Shown: in pieces, positions 41,049 through 48,439 of the stretch | Layout of the letters: every line of letters starts with the position of its first letter | Numbering within the stretch: the first letter of the stretch is position 1 | Assembly (NCBI GenBank): GCA_031290985.1 | Contig: JARLJW010000047.1 | Location: 1-56,473, forward strand | Length of the DNA: 56,473 nucleotides | DNA from: Verrucomicrobiia bacterium | Lineage (GTDB): Bacteria; Verrucomicrobiota; Verrucomicrobiia; Limisphaerales; UBA11358 | Reading direction: 5' to 3' | Program-made: the position numbers and the translations under genes | Notes under the pieces: model-generated | What the model saw: the letters and a program-made list of their open reading frames with translations, nothing else | Told to the model about the DNA's origin: nothing | Databases searched by the model: none

Positions 41049-41429
41049 ATGAAGAAATGCACATATTGCGGCAAAGAGTATCCAGATGACATGGCGTCAT
41101 GCGCCATTGACCAGTTCCCACTTGAGTCAGCCACGCCTGCCGCCGCGCCAACTCCGCTGGGGCAAGCTGCGGTCGCGGAAACGGGCCGGGTAGAACCGGA
41201 CGACTCTGAAGGATACCGTTTTTTGGAGATCTTCTACGATGCTTTCGAAGCGGACAGATTTTTAAAACGACTTTCCGAAGCCAGCATTCCATTTCGAATA
41301 TCACAGGCCGGGCGCCGTGAGCGTAGCGGATTCAGTCAATACCGGACCATTGGGGTGATTGAAGTTTACGTTTTGCCCCCGGATTATGACCGGGCCAACC
41401 GGATACTTACCGCCGATTGGAAGGTCTGA
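41049..41429 (+). CDS. Zinc-ribbon protein with DUF2007-like domain
   Basis: A 126-residue protein. The start MKKCTYCGKEYPDDMASCAIDQFPL has two CxxC-like metal ligand pairs. A linker follows, then LEIFYDAFEADRFLKRLSEASIPFRIS ... EVYVLPPDYDRANRIL, resembling small DUF2007/putative signal-transducing proteins that bind another protein. ATG 41049 is preferred over GTG 41043. Confidence 0.65.
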   Translation: MKKCTYCGKEYPDDMASCAIDQFPLESATPAAAPTPLGQAAVAETGRVEPDDSEGYRFLEIFYDAFEADRFLKRLSEASIPFRISQAGRRERSGFSQYRTIGVIEVYVLPPDYDRANRILTADWKV

Positions 41430-41440
41430 GCCGCCGCCCC

Positions 41441-41660
41441 CGGCGTGCGCCTGCCCGTGCGGCTCGCACTCTTCGGGCGCAGCGATGCTCGTCAACCCGG
41501 GTGCGTGAAATTTCCAGCAGCTTATAAATTTTCTTGGTGCCTTGGTTGCTTGGTTGTTCAAACCCTTGGCCCGACCGCACCCAGTCGTGCTGGCCGCGTG
41601 AAATATGCGGAAGCCCTCCGCACTTTGAACATTGCTGCGGCCGGGGACGGCCGCACTCCG
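41441..41660. repeat. Intergenic repeat family A, long form
   Basis: About 220 bp: the short-form ends (CGGCGTGCGCC, GCCGCACTCCG) enclose an extra ~90 bp with TTCCAGCAGCTTATAAATTT and GCCTTGGTTGCTTGGTTG. It lies in the 580-bp gap after 41429, which also holds a CTCTCCCC repeat (41713-41790) and a family B copy. No gene in that gap. Confidence 0.85.
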
Positions 41661-41802
41661 TAATCAAAACCCGAGCCACCCGCGACTGAAAAACTCCCAC
41701 AACCAACGAACTTTCCAAACGCATCACTACGCGTTCCTCTCCCCAGGGGGAGAGGACCCAGGTGAGGGCGAGCAACAAAACTAACCTTGCCGCCATCCGC
41801 CC

Positions 41803-41916
41803 GGAGCGCGGCTGTGTCCCGCTCCGAGCGGGATCAGCCGCAGCACGTCGCCACGTCCGCACGCCATCGCACCGGCCACGCGCTGCGGCTGACCCTCCGG
41901 GCACAGCCGCGCTCCG
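41803..41916. repeat. Hairpin repeat family B, copy 2
   Basis: Nearly identical to the 39682 copy, with the same terminal inverted arms and internal sequence. Confidence 0.85.
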
Positions 41917-41932
41917 AAAACTAACCTTGCCC

Positions 41933-42009
41933 CCAATTCACTCACTCACAAACTCACCCACTGAAAATAGCGCTCGACACCCCGGCACATAGCCATTAGA
42001 ACCCAACCC
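41933..42009 (+). other. Cassette-lead element, copy 2 (shorter)
   Basis: Contains GCGCTCGACACCCCGGCAC and AGCCATTAGAACC, then runs directly to the ATG at 42010. The GTTRRRY end seen in copies 1 and 4 is missing. Confidence 0.4.
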
Positions 42010-42582
42010 ATGAAGCGCCACCTCTTATTGCTTACCGTCGGCGCGTGCTTTGTGCTTCATTCGGCAATGGCCGCCACCAATCTGCTGTCCATTCATTTGG
42101 TCGTGGAAAAAGTGTTCCCGCAGTGGCACCCGGGCAGCATGCCCAAACCCGACAGCCTGACCCTCGTCTCACCCCCGGTACTGGCCGATGGAGATTTTGT
42201 GAGCTTTGACGCGACCAATCAGACCTTTACCATAACGCCCGGGGCCGCCAGGCGCTTGGCGGCCGGGCTGCGCGGTGGCGCTGCTCCCATCCTCTTGAAC
42301 GGCGGCGTTTATGACCAGATTCCCGATACGGCTCCGTTCGTCCTGCAAGCCGCGGGCGAGCCCATCTATGTCGGCGCGTTTTATACGCTGGTTTCGTCCA
42401 GTGCATTTGCCGGGCCGGTCATTTTGCCCGACACCATGTTCATCAGCCCGCATCTGACCAACAACGTGACCTTTCGCATTGAACTGGGGTATCCCGGAAC
42501 CTCTCCCGGATTGGCGGATCCCCGCCGCGACCCCCGGATCGTGGCGGCGGTCCAGAAGTTATTTGCGCATGAGAAAAAATAG
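42010..42582 (+). CDS. Secreted hypothetical protein
   Basis: A 190-residue protein with a signal peptide (KRHLLLLTVGACFVLHSAMAA). The body is beta-rich (NLLSIHLVVEKVFPQWHPG, FTITPGAARRLAAGLRGGA, PILLNGGVYDQIPD, NNVTFRIELGYPG) and lacks cysteines after the signal. No domain recognised. Probable periplasmic protein. Confidence 0.65.
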   Translation: MKRHLLLLTVGACFVLHSAMAATNLLSIHLVVEKVFPQWHPGSMPKPDSLTLVSPPVLADGDFVSFDATNQTFTITPGAARRLAAGLRGGAAPILLNGGVYDQIPDTAPFVLQAAGEPIYVGAFYTLVSSSAFAGPVILPDTMFISPHLTNNVTFRIELGYPGTSPGLADPRRDPRIVAAVQKLFAHEKK

Positions 42583-42615
42583 GCGCTGAAGCATCAAGCC
42601 GCGTGCCGCCGCCCC

Positions 42616-42742
42616 CGGCGTGCGCCTGCCCGTGCGGCTCGCACTCTTCGGGCGCAGCGATGCTCGTCAACCCGGGTGCATGAAATATACGGCCGCCCTC
42701 CGCACTTTGAAAATTGCTGCGGCCGGGGACGGCCGCACTCCG
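42616..42742. repeat. Intergenic repeat family A, short form
   Basis: About 127 bp with CGGCGTGCG and CGCACTCCG ends and the TTGAAAATTGCTGCGGCCGG block. Confidence 0.85.
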
Positions 42743-42773
42743 TGCCTGTCCCTGCACCAGCGCGTCCCCCCAT

Positions 42774-42870
42774 TCACTCACTCACTAATTCATTAACTCA
42801 TAAACTGAAATTGGCACTCGACACCCCGGCCCAAAGCCATTAGAACCAGATTCATGAAAGTGGCTCACGA
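42774..42870 (+). other. Cassette-lead element, copy 3
   Basis: Contains TTGGCACTCGACACCCC, AAAGCCATTAGAACCAG and TGGCTCACGATT, ending close to the ATG at 42877. The first part is a CACTCACTAATTCATTAACT tract. Confidence 0.4.
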
Positions 42871-42876
42871 TTATTT

Positions 42877-43317
42877 ATGAATAGCCTGCCACGCATCATG
42901 CGCCCGCTGTTCGTCATCTTGATTTTTCTGGCGGTACTGGCACCGGCGGTTGCGCTCGCCAAGCGAGGCCCCAAGCCGAAAGTCGATCCGGTGGATTACC
43001 AGGGCATCCGTTACACGCCGCATGGTGACGGTCGGGCTCAGTGTGTTCGCGCAATGGATATCAAGACCGGCAAGACGCTGTGGGATGTGGCGGTCTTTAG
43101 CACCATCATTATTCCTCTGTTGGAAGAAGATGTGCAGTGGGTCTTCATCAAGCGGATGTTTGTTGATGATGCCAGGCTGATTGTGGTTGCCGAGGACGAC
43201 CGCGCCTATGCTTTGGATTTGAAGACGGGCGCCGTTAAAAAATTAAAGCAAGCACCACCACGGAAGACACCGCCTGAAAAATCCCCGCCGCCAACGCCGG
43301 CCGGCTTTCCCCATTGA
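42877..43317 (+). CDS. Exported PQQ-repeat-like hypothetical protein
   Basis: A 146-residue protein with a signal (PLFVILIFLAVLAPAVALA). The middle contains KTGKTLWDVAVFS and, later, AYALDLKTGAVKKL, the kind of strand motif seen in PQQ/beta-propeller repeats. The tail is Pro/Lys-rich (RKTPPEKSPPPTPAG). Too short for a propeller by itself, so it may pair with another protein or be a remnant. Confidence 0.55.
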   Translation: MNSLPRIMRPLFVILIFLAVLAPAVALAKRGPKPKVDPVDYQGIRYTPHGDGRAQCVRAMDIKTGKTLWDVAVFSTIIIPLLEEDVQWVFIKRMFVDDARLIVVAEDDRAYALDLKTGAVKKLKQAPPRKTPPEKSPPPTPAGFPH

Positions 43318-43328
43318 CCACCGCGCGT

Positions 43329-43670
43329 ATGTTCTCCGATACCCAGCAAGGTCTGATTCACATGGCCGCTTATTGGACCGTGGTGACCGTGGTTTTTGGC
43401 GCTTCCTTGCTTATGGCCATGAAGCTGGCGGGCATCGAACTGGAGCGGGTGGAGAAAATAGTGGTTATATTGGCCTCATCCCTGGTGGCGTTAATACCGG
43501 TCATCGGACCCTATCTGGCCATCATCGTGGCGATCTTTCTGATTTACCGCTGGTCGGATTCCGACCTCGCGATGGTCATCGGTGCGGTCTTCGTCACCCG
43601 GTATATTGCCATCTTTGTGGCCATCGGCGCGCTGCGCGGCCTGATCGCCCTGGGGCTGCTCCCGGAATGA
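43329..43670 (+). CDS. Membrane protein, four helices
   Basis: A 113-residue protein with helices at about 12-33, 43-65 and two more to 110 (VVTVVFGASLLMAMKLAG, IVVILASSLVALIPVIGPYLAIIVAIFLIY, VFVTRYIAIFVAIGALRGLIAL). No known family. The ATG at 43329 follows 11 nt after the previous stop, so the two are probably one cassette or one transcript. Confidence 0.6.
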   Translation: MFSDTQQGLIHMAAYWTVVTVVFGASLLMAMKLAGIELERVEKIVVILASSLVALIPVIGPYLAIIVAIFLIYRWSDSDLAMVIGAVFVTRYIAIFVAIGALRGLIALGLLPE

Positions 43671-43722
43671 GCCGACCCTAAATGTGCGGCCTGAAAATTT
43701 GCCTCGGCAACGCGGTTTGCCC

Positions 43723-43836
43723 GGAGCGCGGCTGTGTCCCGCTCCGAGCGGGATCAGCCGCAGCACGTCGCCACGCCCGCACGCCATCGCACCGGCCACG
43801 CGCTGCGGCTGACCCTCCGGGCACAGCCGCGCTCCG
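43723..43836. repeat. Hairpin repeat family B, copy 3
   Basis: The same ~114-bp unit as at 39682 and 41803, in the same orientation, upstream of the fourth cassette-lead element. Confidence 0.85.
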
Positions 43837-43847
43837 GCCAAACCGCC

Positions 43848-43941
43848 TCCCAACTCACTAACTGACAAATTGGCACTCGACACCCCCGCCCAAAGCCATT
43901 AGAACCAGACTCATGACAAGTGGCTCACCATCAGGTTGGGC
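43848..43941 (+). other. Cassette-lead element (attC-like candidate), copy 4
   Basis: About 94 bp from TCCCAAC to GTTGGGC, an inverse pair matching the integron core rule, with TTGGCACTCGACACCCC and AAAGCCATTAGAACCAG inside. It ends 6 nt before the ATG at 43948. Confidence 0.5.
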
Positions 43942-43947
43942 GCGCCT

Positions 43948-44196
43948 ATGGCATTTACCAACATCATCAAGCCACCAGCGAGTGACGGGAGTTTGTATCC
44001 TTGTCCGTGCTGTGGTGAGCGGATGCTCCCGGAGCGTGGCGGTTACGACATTTGCGGCACTTGCGGATGGGAGGATGACGGGCAGGATGAGCATGATGCA
44101 GACGAGGTTCGCGGCGGACCAAACGGCTCGTACAGCTTGACGCAGGCTCGTCAGGCTTTCCGCGAGCAGCGAGCAAGAGAGCGAGAGTGGAGATGA
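43948..44196 (+). CDS. CPCC-family cysteine-rich protein
   Basis: An 82-residue protein with YPCPCCGERMLPERGGYDICGTCGWEDDGQD, the signature of the small cysteine-rich CPCC family (paired CxCC and CxxC zinc ligands followed by CxWEDDG). A basic helical tail follows (LTQARQAFREQRARERE). These proteins are common in bacterial genomes, often beside toxin-immunity or cassette genes, and their function is unknown. Directly downstream of a cassette-lead element. Confidence 0.85.
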   Translation: MAFTNIIKPPASDGSLYPCPCCGERMLPERGGYDICGTCGWEDDGQDEHDADEVRGGPNGSYSLTQARQAFREQRAREREWR

Positions 44197-44265
44197 GACA
44201 CCCGTGAGCCAACCATTCGTCGCCGCCAGCGCGGAGTCAGTCCCCAGCGCCCCACTTTATTTTAT

Positions 44266-44514
44266 ATGAACGCAGATTTTCCAAGCCAGATTTACGCCGC
44301 GGCGCAGCAGTTGTTTCCCGAGGGAACCGTCGAGACGCAGGTGACGCTGCCAGCCGTTTTCAGTGCCGAGCCCGCCGTGATCGATCCCGCCGTGCGACTG
44401 GTGCACACGCCCACGGGCATCGCGGTTGCTTGCCGTGACTTCCCATCGCAGACCGAGAATTACATCGCCGCCGCCCTTCGTCTGCGGATTGCTTGTGACA
44501 AACATGCCGCCTAA
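44266..44514 (+). CDS. Small protein resembling the RF-1 domain without GGQ
   Basis: An 82-residue protein. Residues about 40-72, AVRLVHTPTGIAVACRDFPSQTENYIAAALRLR, resemble the strand after the GGQ loop in class I release factors (V.H.PTGIVV.....SQ..N...A...L). No GGQ is present, so no hydrolase function is expected. The similarity may be chance. The gene ends in GCCGCCTAAC, where the stop codon lies inside a motif matching an integron core site. Confidence 0.6.
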   Translation: MNADFPSQIYAAAQQLFPEGTVETQVTLPAVFSAEPAVIDPAVRLVHTPTGIAVACRDFPSQTENYIAAALRLRIACDKHAA

Positions 44515-44515
44515 C
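44506..44515 (+). other. attC R''-like core overlapping the stop codon
   Basis: GCCGCCTAAC includes GCCTAAC, an exact match to the integron core RYYYAAC, and the gene's TAA is inside it. No full partner GTTRRRY was found before the next start at 44551, so the site may be partial. Confidence 0.4.
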
Positions 44516-44550
44516 TAGCCGCCGCCATCCCTAACCATCACCACGATAAA

Positions 44551-44925
44551 ATGACCTCACCAAAGATCAGACCCAGGGTGCTGCTCTGGACATTGCTCGC
44601 GCTTCAAATTGGCATGGCGATCGTCTCGCTGGTTGTGGCCAGGCATTTCGAGCACGAGGCGGCGGCGCTCAACGTTCAAGCGTCCGCCATGCGCGAGAAA
44701 TTGGCTGCCACCAAACTTATGATCCAGACGGAGACCGACATCGCCCAAATCCGCGCCTACGCGGTTCAGGTTAGCGAACTCGATTTCGAAGAGTGGTGCG
44801 ACAAGAGCTACCGGCTGCACCAAGGGAGCGGCGCCATGCTCGACGCTTCCTATCTCCAGGCCTTCATCGCCGCCATCCTGGGTTATATCATCTATGGCCT
44901 GCGAAAAGAGAAACCCGCCGCCTGA
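44551..44925 (+). CDS. Two-helix membrane protein (cassette gene)
   Basis: A 124-residue protein with helices at about 11-30 (LLWTLLALQIGMAIVSLVVA) and 99-116 (LQAFIAAILGYIIYGL), and a helical charged middle (HEAAALNVQASAMREKLAA, MIQTETDIAQIRAYAVQV). The family is unknown. It ends KEKPAA, encoded by GCCGCCTGA, so its stop lies in an attC-like stem. Confidence 0.6.
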   Translation: MTSPKIRPRVLLWTLLALQIGMAIVSLVVARHFEHEAAALNVQASAMREKLAATKLMIQTETDIAQIRAYAVQVSELDFEEWCDKSYRLHQGSGAMLDASYLQAFIAAILGYIIYGLRKEKPAA

Positions 44926-44982
44926 GCGGCCCAAGCCAACCCCGGCCAACCAGCGACAGCCGCGCTTTCTACGCTAGGCGGC
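44917..44982 (+). other. attC-like recombination site with bulged stem
   Basis: A 66-bp stretch from GCCGCCTGAGCG to CGCTAGGCGGC. The arms are complementary apart from one extra G in the left arm, like the extrahelical base of integron attC sites. The stop codon of the upstream gene lies in the left arm and the next start codon is 10 nt after the right arm. Best attC candidate in the window. Confidence 0.6.
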
Positions 44983-44992
44983 TTGAGCACTT

Positions 44993-45265
44993 ATGTCAGA
45001 GCAACCACCAAAAAATCCGTTGGAGAACTTCACCCTCGCCGGTCGTGTGCTGGTCGTCGCCACGATTGTTTTTGCCGGCGGCTTTTTTTATTGGAACGTA
45101 ATTTTCATCAACGACAATTTTCCCGCCGGTCACTATCCGCTGGCGTTCATGGCCATACCCGTGTTGGTCGGCTCGGCAATTTTCTATGGCGCCGGTTGTT
45201 TGCTTTGCAAGCTGTTCGGCATTCGCGTCCGGAAAGATTCAGATAAAGACAAACCGGCCGCCTGA
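44993..45265 (+). CDS. Two-helix membrane protein (cassette gene)
   Basis: A 90-residue protein with helices at about 17-35 (GRVLVVATIVFAGGFFYWN) and 50-70 (LAFMAIPVLVGSAIFYGAG). It ends KDKPAA from GCCGCCTGA, the same 3' pattern as the previous cassette. The family is unknown. Confidence 0.6.
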   Translation: MSEQPPKNPLENFTLAGRVLVVATIVFAGGFFYWNVIFINDNFPAGHYPLAFMAIPVLVGSAIFYGAGCLLCKLFGIRVRKDSDKDKPAA

Positions 45266-45496
45266 CACAGCCTCGTCCCGCCGCCTCAATCCTCCAAGCC
45301 CCGGCAAAACCAGCCCGCGATCTTTTTGCTGAACCTGATAAAGCAAACCCCCCAGCCCCAGTTCCAGCACGACGTTCACTATTTGCCAACCGTCATGCTT
45401 CGCAATGGCCGACACCAGATCGAAGGTGAGGCCATCGATGATATAAAACAGGCCGATGAACCGGAAGATCAGCGCCGCCAGGCTCCGCAATTTCAT
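45239..45496 (-). CDS. Small membrane protein in the opposite orientation
   Basis: An 85-residue protein with helical hydrophobic segments (LAALIFRFIGLFYIIDGLTFDLV, IVNVVLELGLGGLLYQV). It is the only convincing minus-strand gene in the array. Its 3' end overlaps the preceding cassette by 27 nt. No family is recognised. Confidence 0.5.
   Translation of the reverse strand: MKLRSLAALIFRFIGLFYIIDGLTFDLVSAIAKHDGWQIVNVVLELGLGGLLYQVQQKDRGLVLPGLGGLRRRDEAVSGGRFVFI
45257..45266 (+). other. attC-like half site at cassette 3' end
   Basis: GCCGCCTGAC overlaps the stop codon (TGA 45263-45265), as in the neighbouring cassettes. I could not find a clear right partner before the repeat region. Confidence 0.3.
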
Positions 45497-45557
45497 GACC
45501 CACTCTGGCACGCCCCCGACGCCCGCTCAAGCCCGAAACCCACAGCGCCCGCATTGC

Positions 45558-45640
45558 CATTCGTCATTCGTCATTCGTCATTCGTCATTCGTCATTCGTC
45601 ATTCGAGCTTCGTCATTCGTCATTCGAGCTTCGTCATTCA
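45558..45640. repeat. CATTCGT heptamer tandem array
   Basis: Six perfect CATTCGT units (45558-45599) followed by variants CATTCGA/GCTTCGT to about 45640. Related TTGAATG and GTTGATA heptamer tracts occur near 36912, 37375 and 38845, and partial CATTCGT tracts near 38373. Confidence 0.9.
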
Positions 45641-46170
45641 TGGTGGCCGTACGCTAGTACCCTTCGCCCCCTTCGCGTCCGTCGCGCGACTCACTTGGGC
45701 GTGACGGTGCCCAGTACAAACCATTTCAAAAACCCCGCCTCCGCCACTGTGTATCGACCGGACGCCGAAGCCCGCCTGTTTAAGGCATTAAAGGCGGGTT
45801 CCGGCGATTTTACCGTCGAGTCTAAACCCATCATTGACCACCAACAGGAGGTCGCGCGAAGGATGCGAAGGGGGCGAAGCCGACCAAGCCGAAAAATCCG
45901 CGCCGGGACAACCTCCACGATCAACGCACCCAAATTCCGCAAGGAATGGACGGCGGCTGTGCCCGGAGGGCCAGCCGCAGCGCGTGGCCCGTGCGGGCGC
46001 GTGCGGAAGTTCCGACGCGCTGCATCTCTTTGGCGTAAGGAGCGCCGATCTCCCGATCGGCCCGTTCCTGTTCCGCCGTTGCGGCAAACTGCCTGCTCCC
46101 CGCCGCCGTAGCGCAGGCGTCCCGCCTGCGGGTATCCGGAGCATCCTGCTCCGCGGAAGCAATTCCCAAT

Positions 46171-46273
46171 GGACGGCGGCTGTGCCCTCCGGGCCAGCCG
46201 CAGCGCGTGGCCCGTGCGGGCGCGTGCGGACATGGCGACGCGCTGCGGCTGGTCTGCGACACAGCCGCCGTCC
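46171..46273. repeat. Hairpin repeat family C, full copy
   Basis: Same ends GGACGGCGGCTGTG / CACAGCCGCCGTCC as the 38227 copy; a truncated copy lies just upstream at 45948-46035. Confidence 0.85.
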
Positions 46274-46310
46274 ATTGTTTGCCCCCGCAAACCAAACCGA
46301 GCCCCGCCCC

Positions 46311-46513
46311 CGGAGTGCGCCCGTCCCGGGCGCAGCAACACTCATCAACCCGGGTGCGTAAAATTTCCAGCAGCTTATAAATTTTCTTGGTGCCTTGGTT
46401 GCTTGGTTGTTCAACCTCCTGGCCAGACCGCACCCGGTCGTGCTGGCCGTGTAAAACATGCGAAAGCCCCTCGCACTTTGGAAATTGCTGCGGCCGGGGA
46501 CGGCCGCACTCCG
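46311..46513. repeat. Intergenic repeat family A, long form
   Basis: About 203 bp with CGGAGTGCG/CGCACTCCG ends and the TTATAAATTTTCTTGGTGCC insertion found at 41441 and 47971. Confidence 0.85.
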
Positions 46514-46820
46514 CAATCAAAAAACGAGCCACCCGCGACTGAAAAACTCCCACAACCAGCGCACCCACCAAACGCATCTCTACGCGCTCCTCGCCCCGGG
46601 GGAGAGGACACAGGTGAGGGTGAGCAATAAAACTAACCTTGCCAGCTTCCGCCGCCGCACCCGCCTCCGCCATTCATGGTGGCCGTACGCCAGTACCCTT
46701 CGCCCCCGCCGCAATCCGTTAATTGCCCTGCGCAACGCAATATCCGCCGATTGACAGTTGGCTTTAATCCGCCCACAGTCCGCGTTGGCCGGGCTGGCCA
46801 CATGCCTGAATCTTGATTTT

Positions 46821-47360
46821 ATGTCACCCATCACCTTTGCCCTCGTTGGCCTGCGACTCCTCGCAATTTATTGCGCGATCCAGGCCATGCTGATGTTTTC
46901 AACCTTCGGCGTAGTGGCCGTCGTGTTTACTCCGCAGTCGGCAGACCATTTGCAGCCATCGGCTGTTTTTATCAGTTTGCTTCCGGGCGGTTTGCTTTTA
47001 TTGCTGGCCATCCTGCTGTTCGTTTATTCCCCGCCGCTCGCGCGGCGGCTGGCCGCCCCGGCCGCCCCGGAGCCGGCCGGGAACGGTTGCACCGTGGAGC
47101 AGGTTCAGGCCATCGCCTTCGGCATCGCGGGCATTTTGATTTTGGCGGAGGCGTTGCCCAACGTGGGGCGGGCAGGGCAGGGTCTGCTGGCTGTGTATGC
47201 GCAATACCAACAAGGCGGCACGAATCCGCCCGGCCAGGTTTTCAGCAGTTGGTTGTATGCCGCCGCGGTCGCCGCCCAGTTGGTTGCCGGCGCGCTGCTG
47301 CTCCTTTACCCAAAAGGATTTCGCAATGCCTGGCGCCATCTGCGATCCGCCGGCACCTGA
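46821..47360 (+). CDS. Multi-helix membrane protein (cassette gene)
   Basis: A 179-residue protein with four or more helices (FALVGLRLLAIYCAIQAMLM, ISLLPGGLLLLLAILLFVY, IAFGIAGILILAEALP, WLYAAAVAAQLVAGALLLLY). No family recognised. Its TGA lies within a small attC-like stem at 47356-47380. Confidence 0.65.
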   Translation: MSPITFALVGLRLLAIYCAIQAMLMFSTFGVVAVVFTPQSADHLQPSAVFISLLPGGLLLLLAILLFVYSPPLARRLAAPAAPEPAGNGCTVEQVQAIAFGIAGILILAEALPNVGRAGQGLLAVYAQYQQGGTNPPGQVFSSWLYAAAVAAQLVAGALLLLYPKGFRNAWRHLRSAGT

Positions 47361-47380
47361 ACCGGCGGCAGCCGGTTAGG
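47356..47380 (+). other. Short attC-like stem with bulge
   Basis: CCTGAACCGGC and GCCGGTTAGG pair with one extra G in the left arm, around GGCA. GTTAGGC is an exact integron right-core match (GTTRRRY). It is much shorter than a standard attC (about 57 bp minimum), so it may be a deleted or fused site. The next start codon is at 47401. Confidence 0.45.
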
Positions 47381-47400
47381 CCGCCGCCCCCGCACGTTTT

Positions 47401-47787
47401 ATGTGGACCTGTCCGAAATGCCACGAGCGCATCGAAGATCAATTCGACAGTTGCTGGCAATGTGCCGGCACCGCCCAGCCGTCGACCCCGGCGCAAGATC
47501 TGGCCTGGCTATATCCCGTGATTTCCTTCGCGGCCTGGCTTGGCCTGGGTTCGTACATCGGATTGTTCTGGCATTCCCCGCACCATGCCGGCGGTTATTT
47601 TGGTTTGGGAGGCGCGGTGCTGGGCACGATCGTCAGCGCGATTTGTCTCTGGGCGTTTTGGAGTTGTCCCTGGCACCGCTGGTTCGCGAAACTTTTGACG
47701 CTGCTGTTTATGGTTCCGGCCTTGAGTTATGGGATTTTGACCGTGGGTTCATTTTATATGCATCTGCTGGGATATGACGTCGATTAA
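47401..47787 (+). CDS. Zinc-ribbon membrane protein (cassette gene)
   Basis: A 128-residue protein beginning MWTCPKCHERIEDQFDSCWQCAGT, a CxxC...CxxC zinc ribbon. Three helices follow (YPVISFAAWLGLGSYIGLF, FGLGGAVLGTIVSAICLWAF, LLTLLFMVPALSYGILTVGSF). This ribbon-plus-membrane design is common; function unknown. Confidence 0.7.
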   Translation: MWTCPKCHERIEDQFDSCWQCAGTAQPSTPAQDLAWLYPVISFAAWLGLGSYIGLFWHSPHHAGGYFGLGGAVLGTIVSAICLWAFWSCPWHRWFAKLLTLLFMVPALSYGILTVGSFYMHLLGYDVD

Positions 47788-47850
47788 ACCATCACCGGCC
47801 CGCCGCGCGGCGATCTTTTGGCGGCGTTGGATGGGGTGCGGGTTCGGAAC

Positions 47851-47964
47851 GGAGCGTGGCTGTGTCCCGCGCGGAGCGGGATCAGCCGCAGCACTTTCGA
47901 ACCTCCGCACGCCTTCGCACTGGCCACGCGCTGCGGCTGACCCTGCGGGCACAGCCGCGCTCCG
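47851..47964. repeat. Hairpin repeat family B, copy 4 (diverged)
   Basis: About 114 bp with GGAGCGTGGCTGTG / CACAGCCGCGCTCC ends. With the adjoining family A copy and the 36-bp palindrome it fills the gap 47788-48439, where I see no gene. Confidence 0.8.
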
Positions 47965-47970
47965 CCGCCC

Positions 47971-48190
47971 CGGAGTGCGCCTGCCCGTGCGGCTCGCACT
48001 CCCCGGGCGCAGCAACTTTCATGAATCCGGGTGCGTGAAATTTCCAGCAGCTTATAATTTTTCTTCGTTCCTTGGTTGCTTGGTTGTTCCAACTCGTGGC
48101 GCGATCGCACCCGGTCGTGCTGGCCGCGTATAATATACGAAAGCCACTCGCACTTTGAACATTGCTGCGGCCGGGGACGGCCGCACTCCG
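47971..48190. repeat. Intergenic repeat family A, long form
   Basis: About 220 bp with CGGAGTGCG/CGCACTCCG ends and the TTTCCAGCAGCTTATAATTT insertion, directly abutting the family B copy. Confidence 0.85.
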
Positions 48191-48283
48191 CAATCAACTC
48201 CAACGGAGTTGCAGCCATCAGCCCGGGGTTGCCCGGCGCGGAGCCGGGCTACCCCGGGTAACCGCCACAAAAAAATCTCTCTC

Positions 48284-48319
48284 TTTTGTCCGCCACCCGC
48301 CGGCGGGTGGCGGACAAAA
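48284..48319. repeat. 36-bp perfect palindrome, copy 2
   Basis: Identical to 40346-40381, within a shared ~140-bp repeat that begins CAACTCCAACGGAGTTGCAG. Confidence 0.9.
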
Positions 48320-48439
48320 GAGACCTTCCCGTTCCCCGTCCAGCCATCACATCCGCTTTTGACTCGACAACCCGCGCGGCGCGCCCTACTTCTCAATTGA
48401 TAGCCCAACCACCGTTGGTTGATCAGCGGTCGGGCGCTT

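Larger units (their letters stand above)
45497..46820. other. 1.3-kb repeat-only spacer
   Basis: I see no gene here. In order it holds: a CATTCGT heptamer array (45558-45640), a truncated family C repeat (45948-46035), a GGAGCGCCGATCTCCCGATC unit (46040-46075), a GTAGCGCAGGCGTCCCGCCT repeat (46107-46152), a full family C (46171-46273), a family A long form (46311-46513) and a CTCTACGCGCTCCTCGCCCC repeat (46566-46640). Confidence 0.7.

Noticed and set aside
45558..45640. Possible CRISPR array
   Set aside because: The unit is only 7 bp with no spacers and no cas genes nearby; it is a simple tandem repeat.
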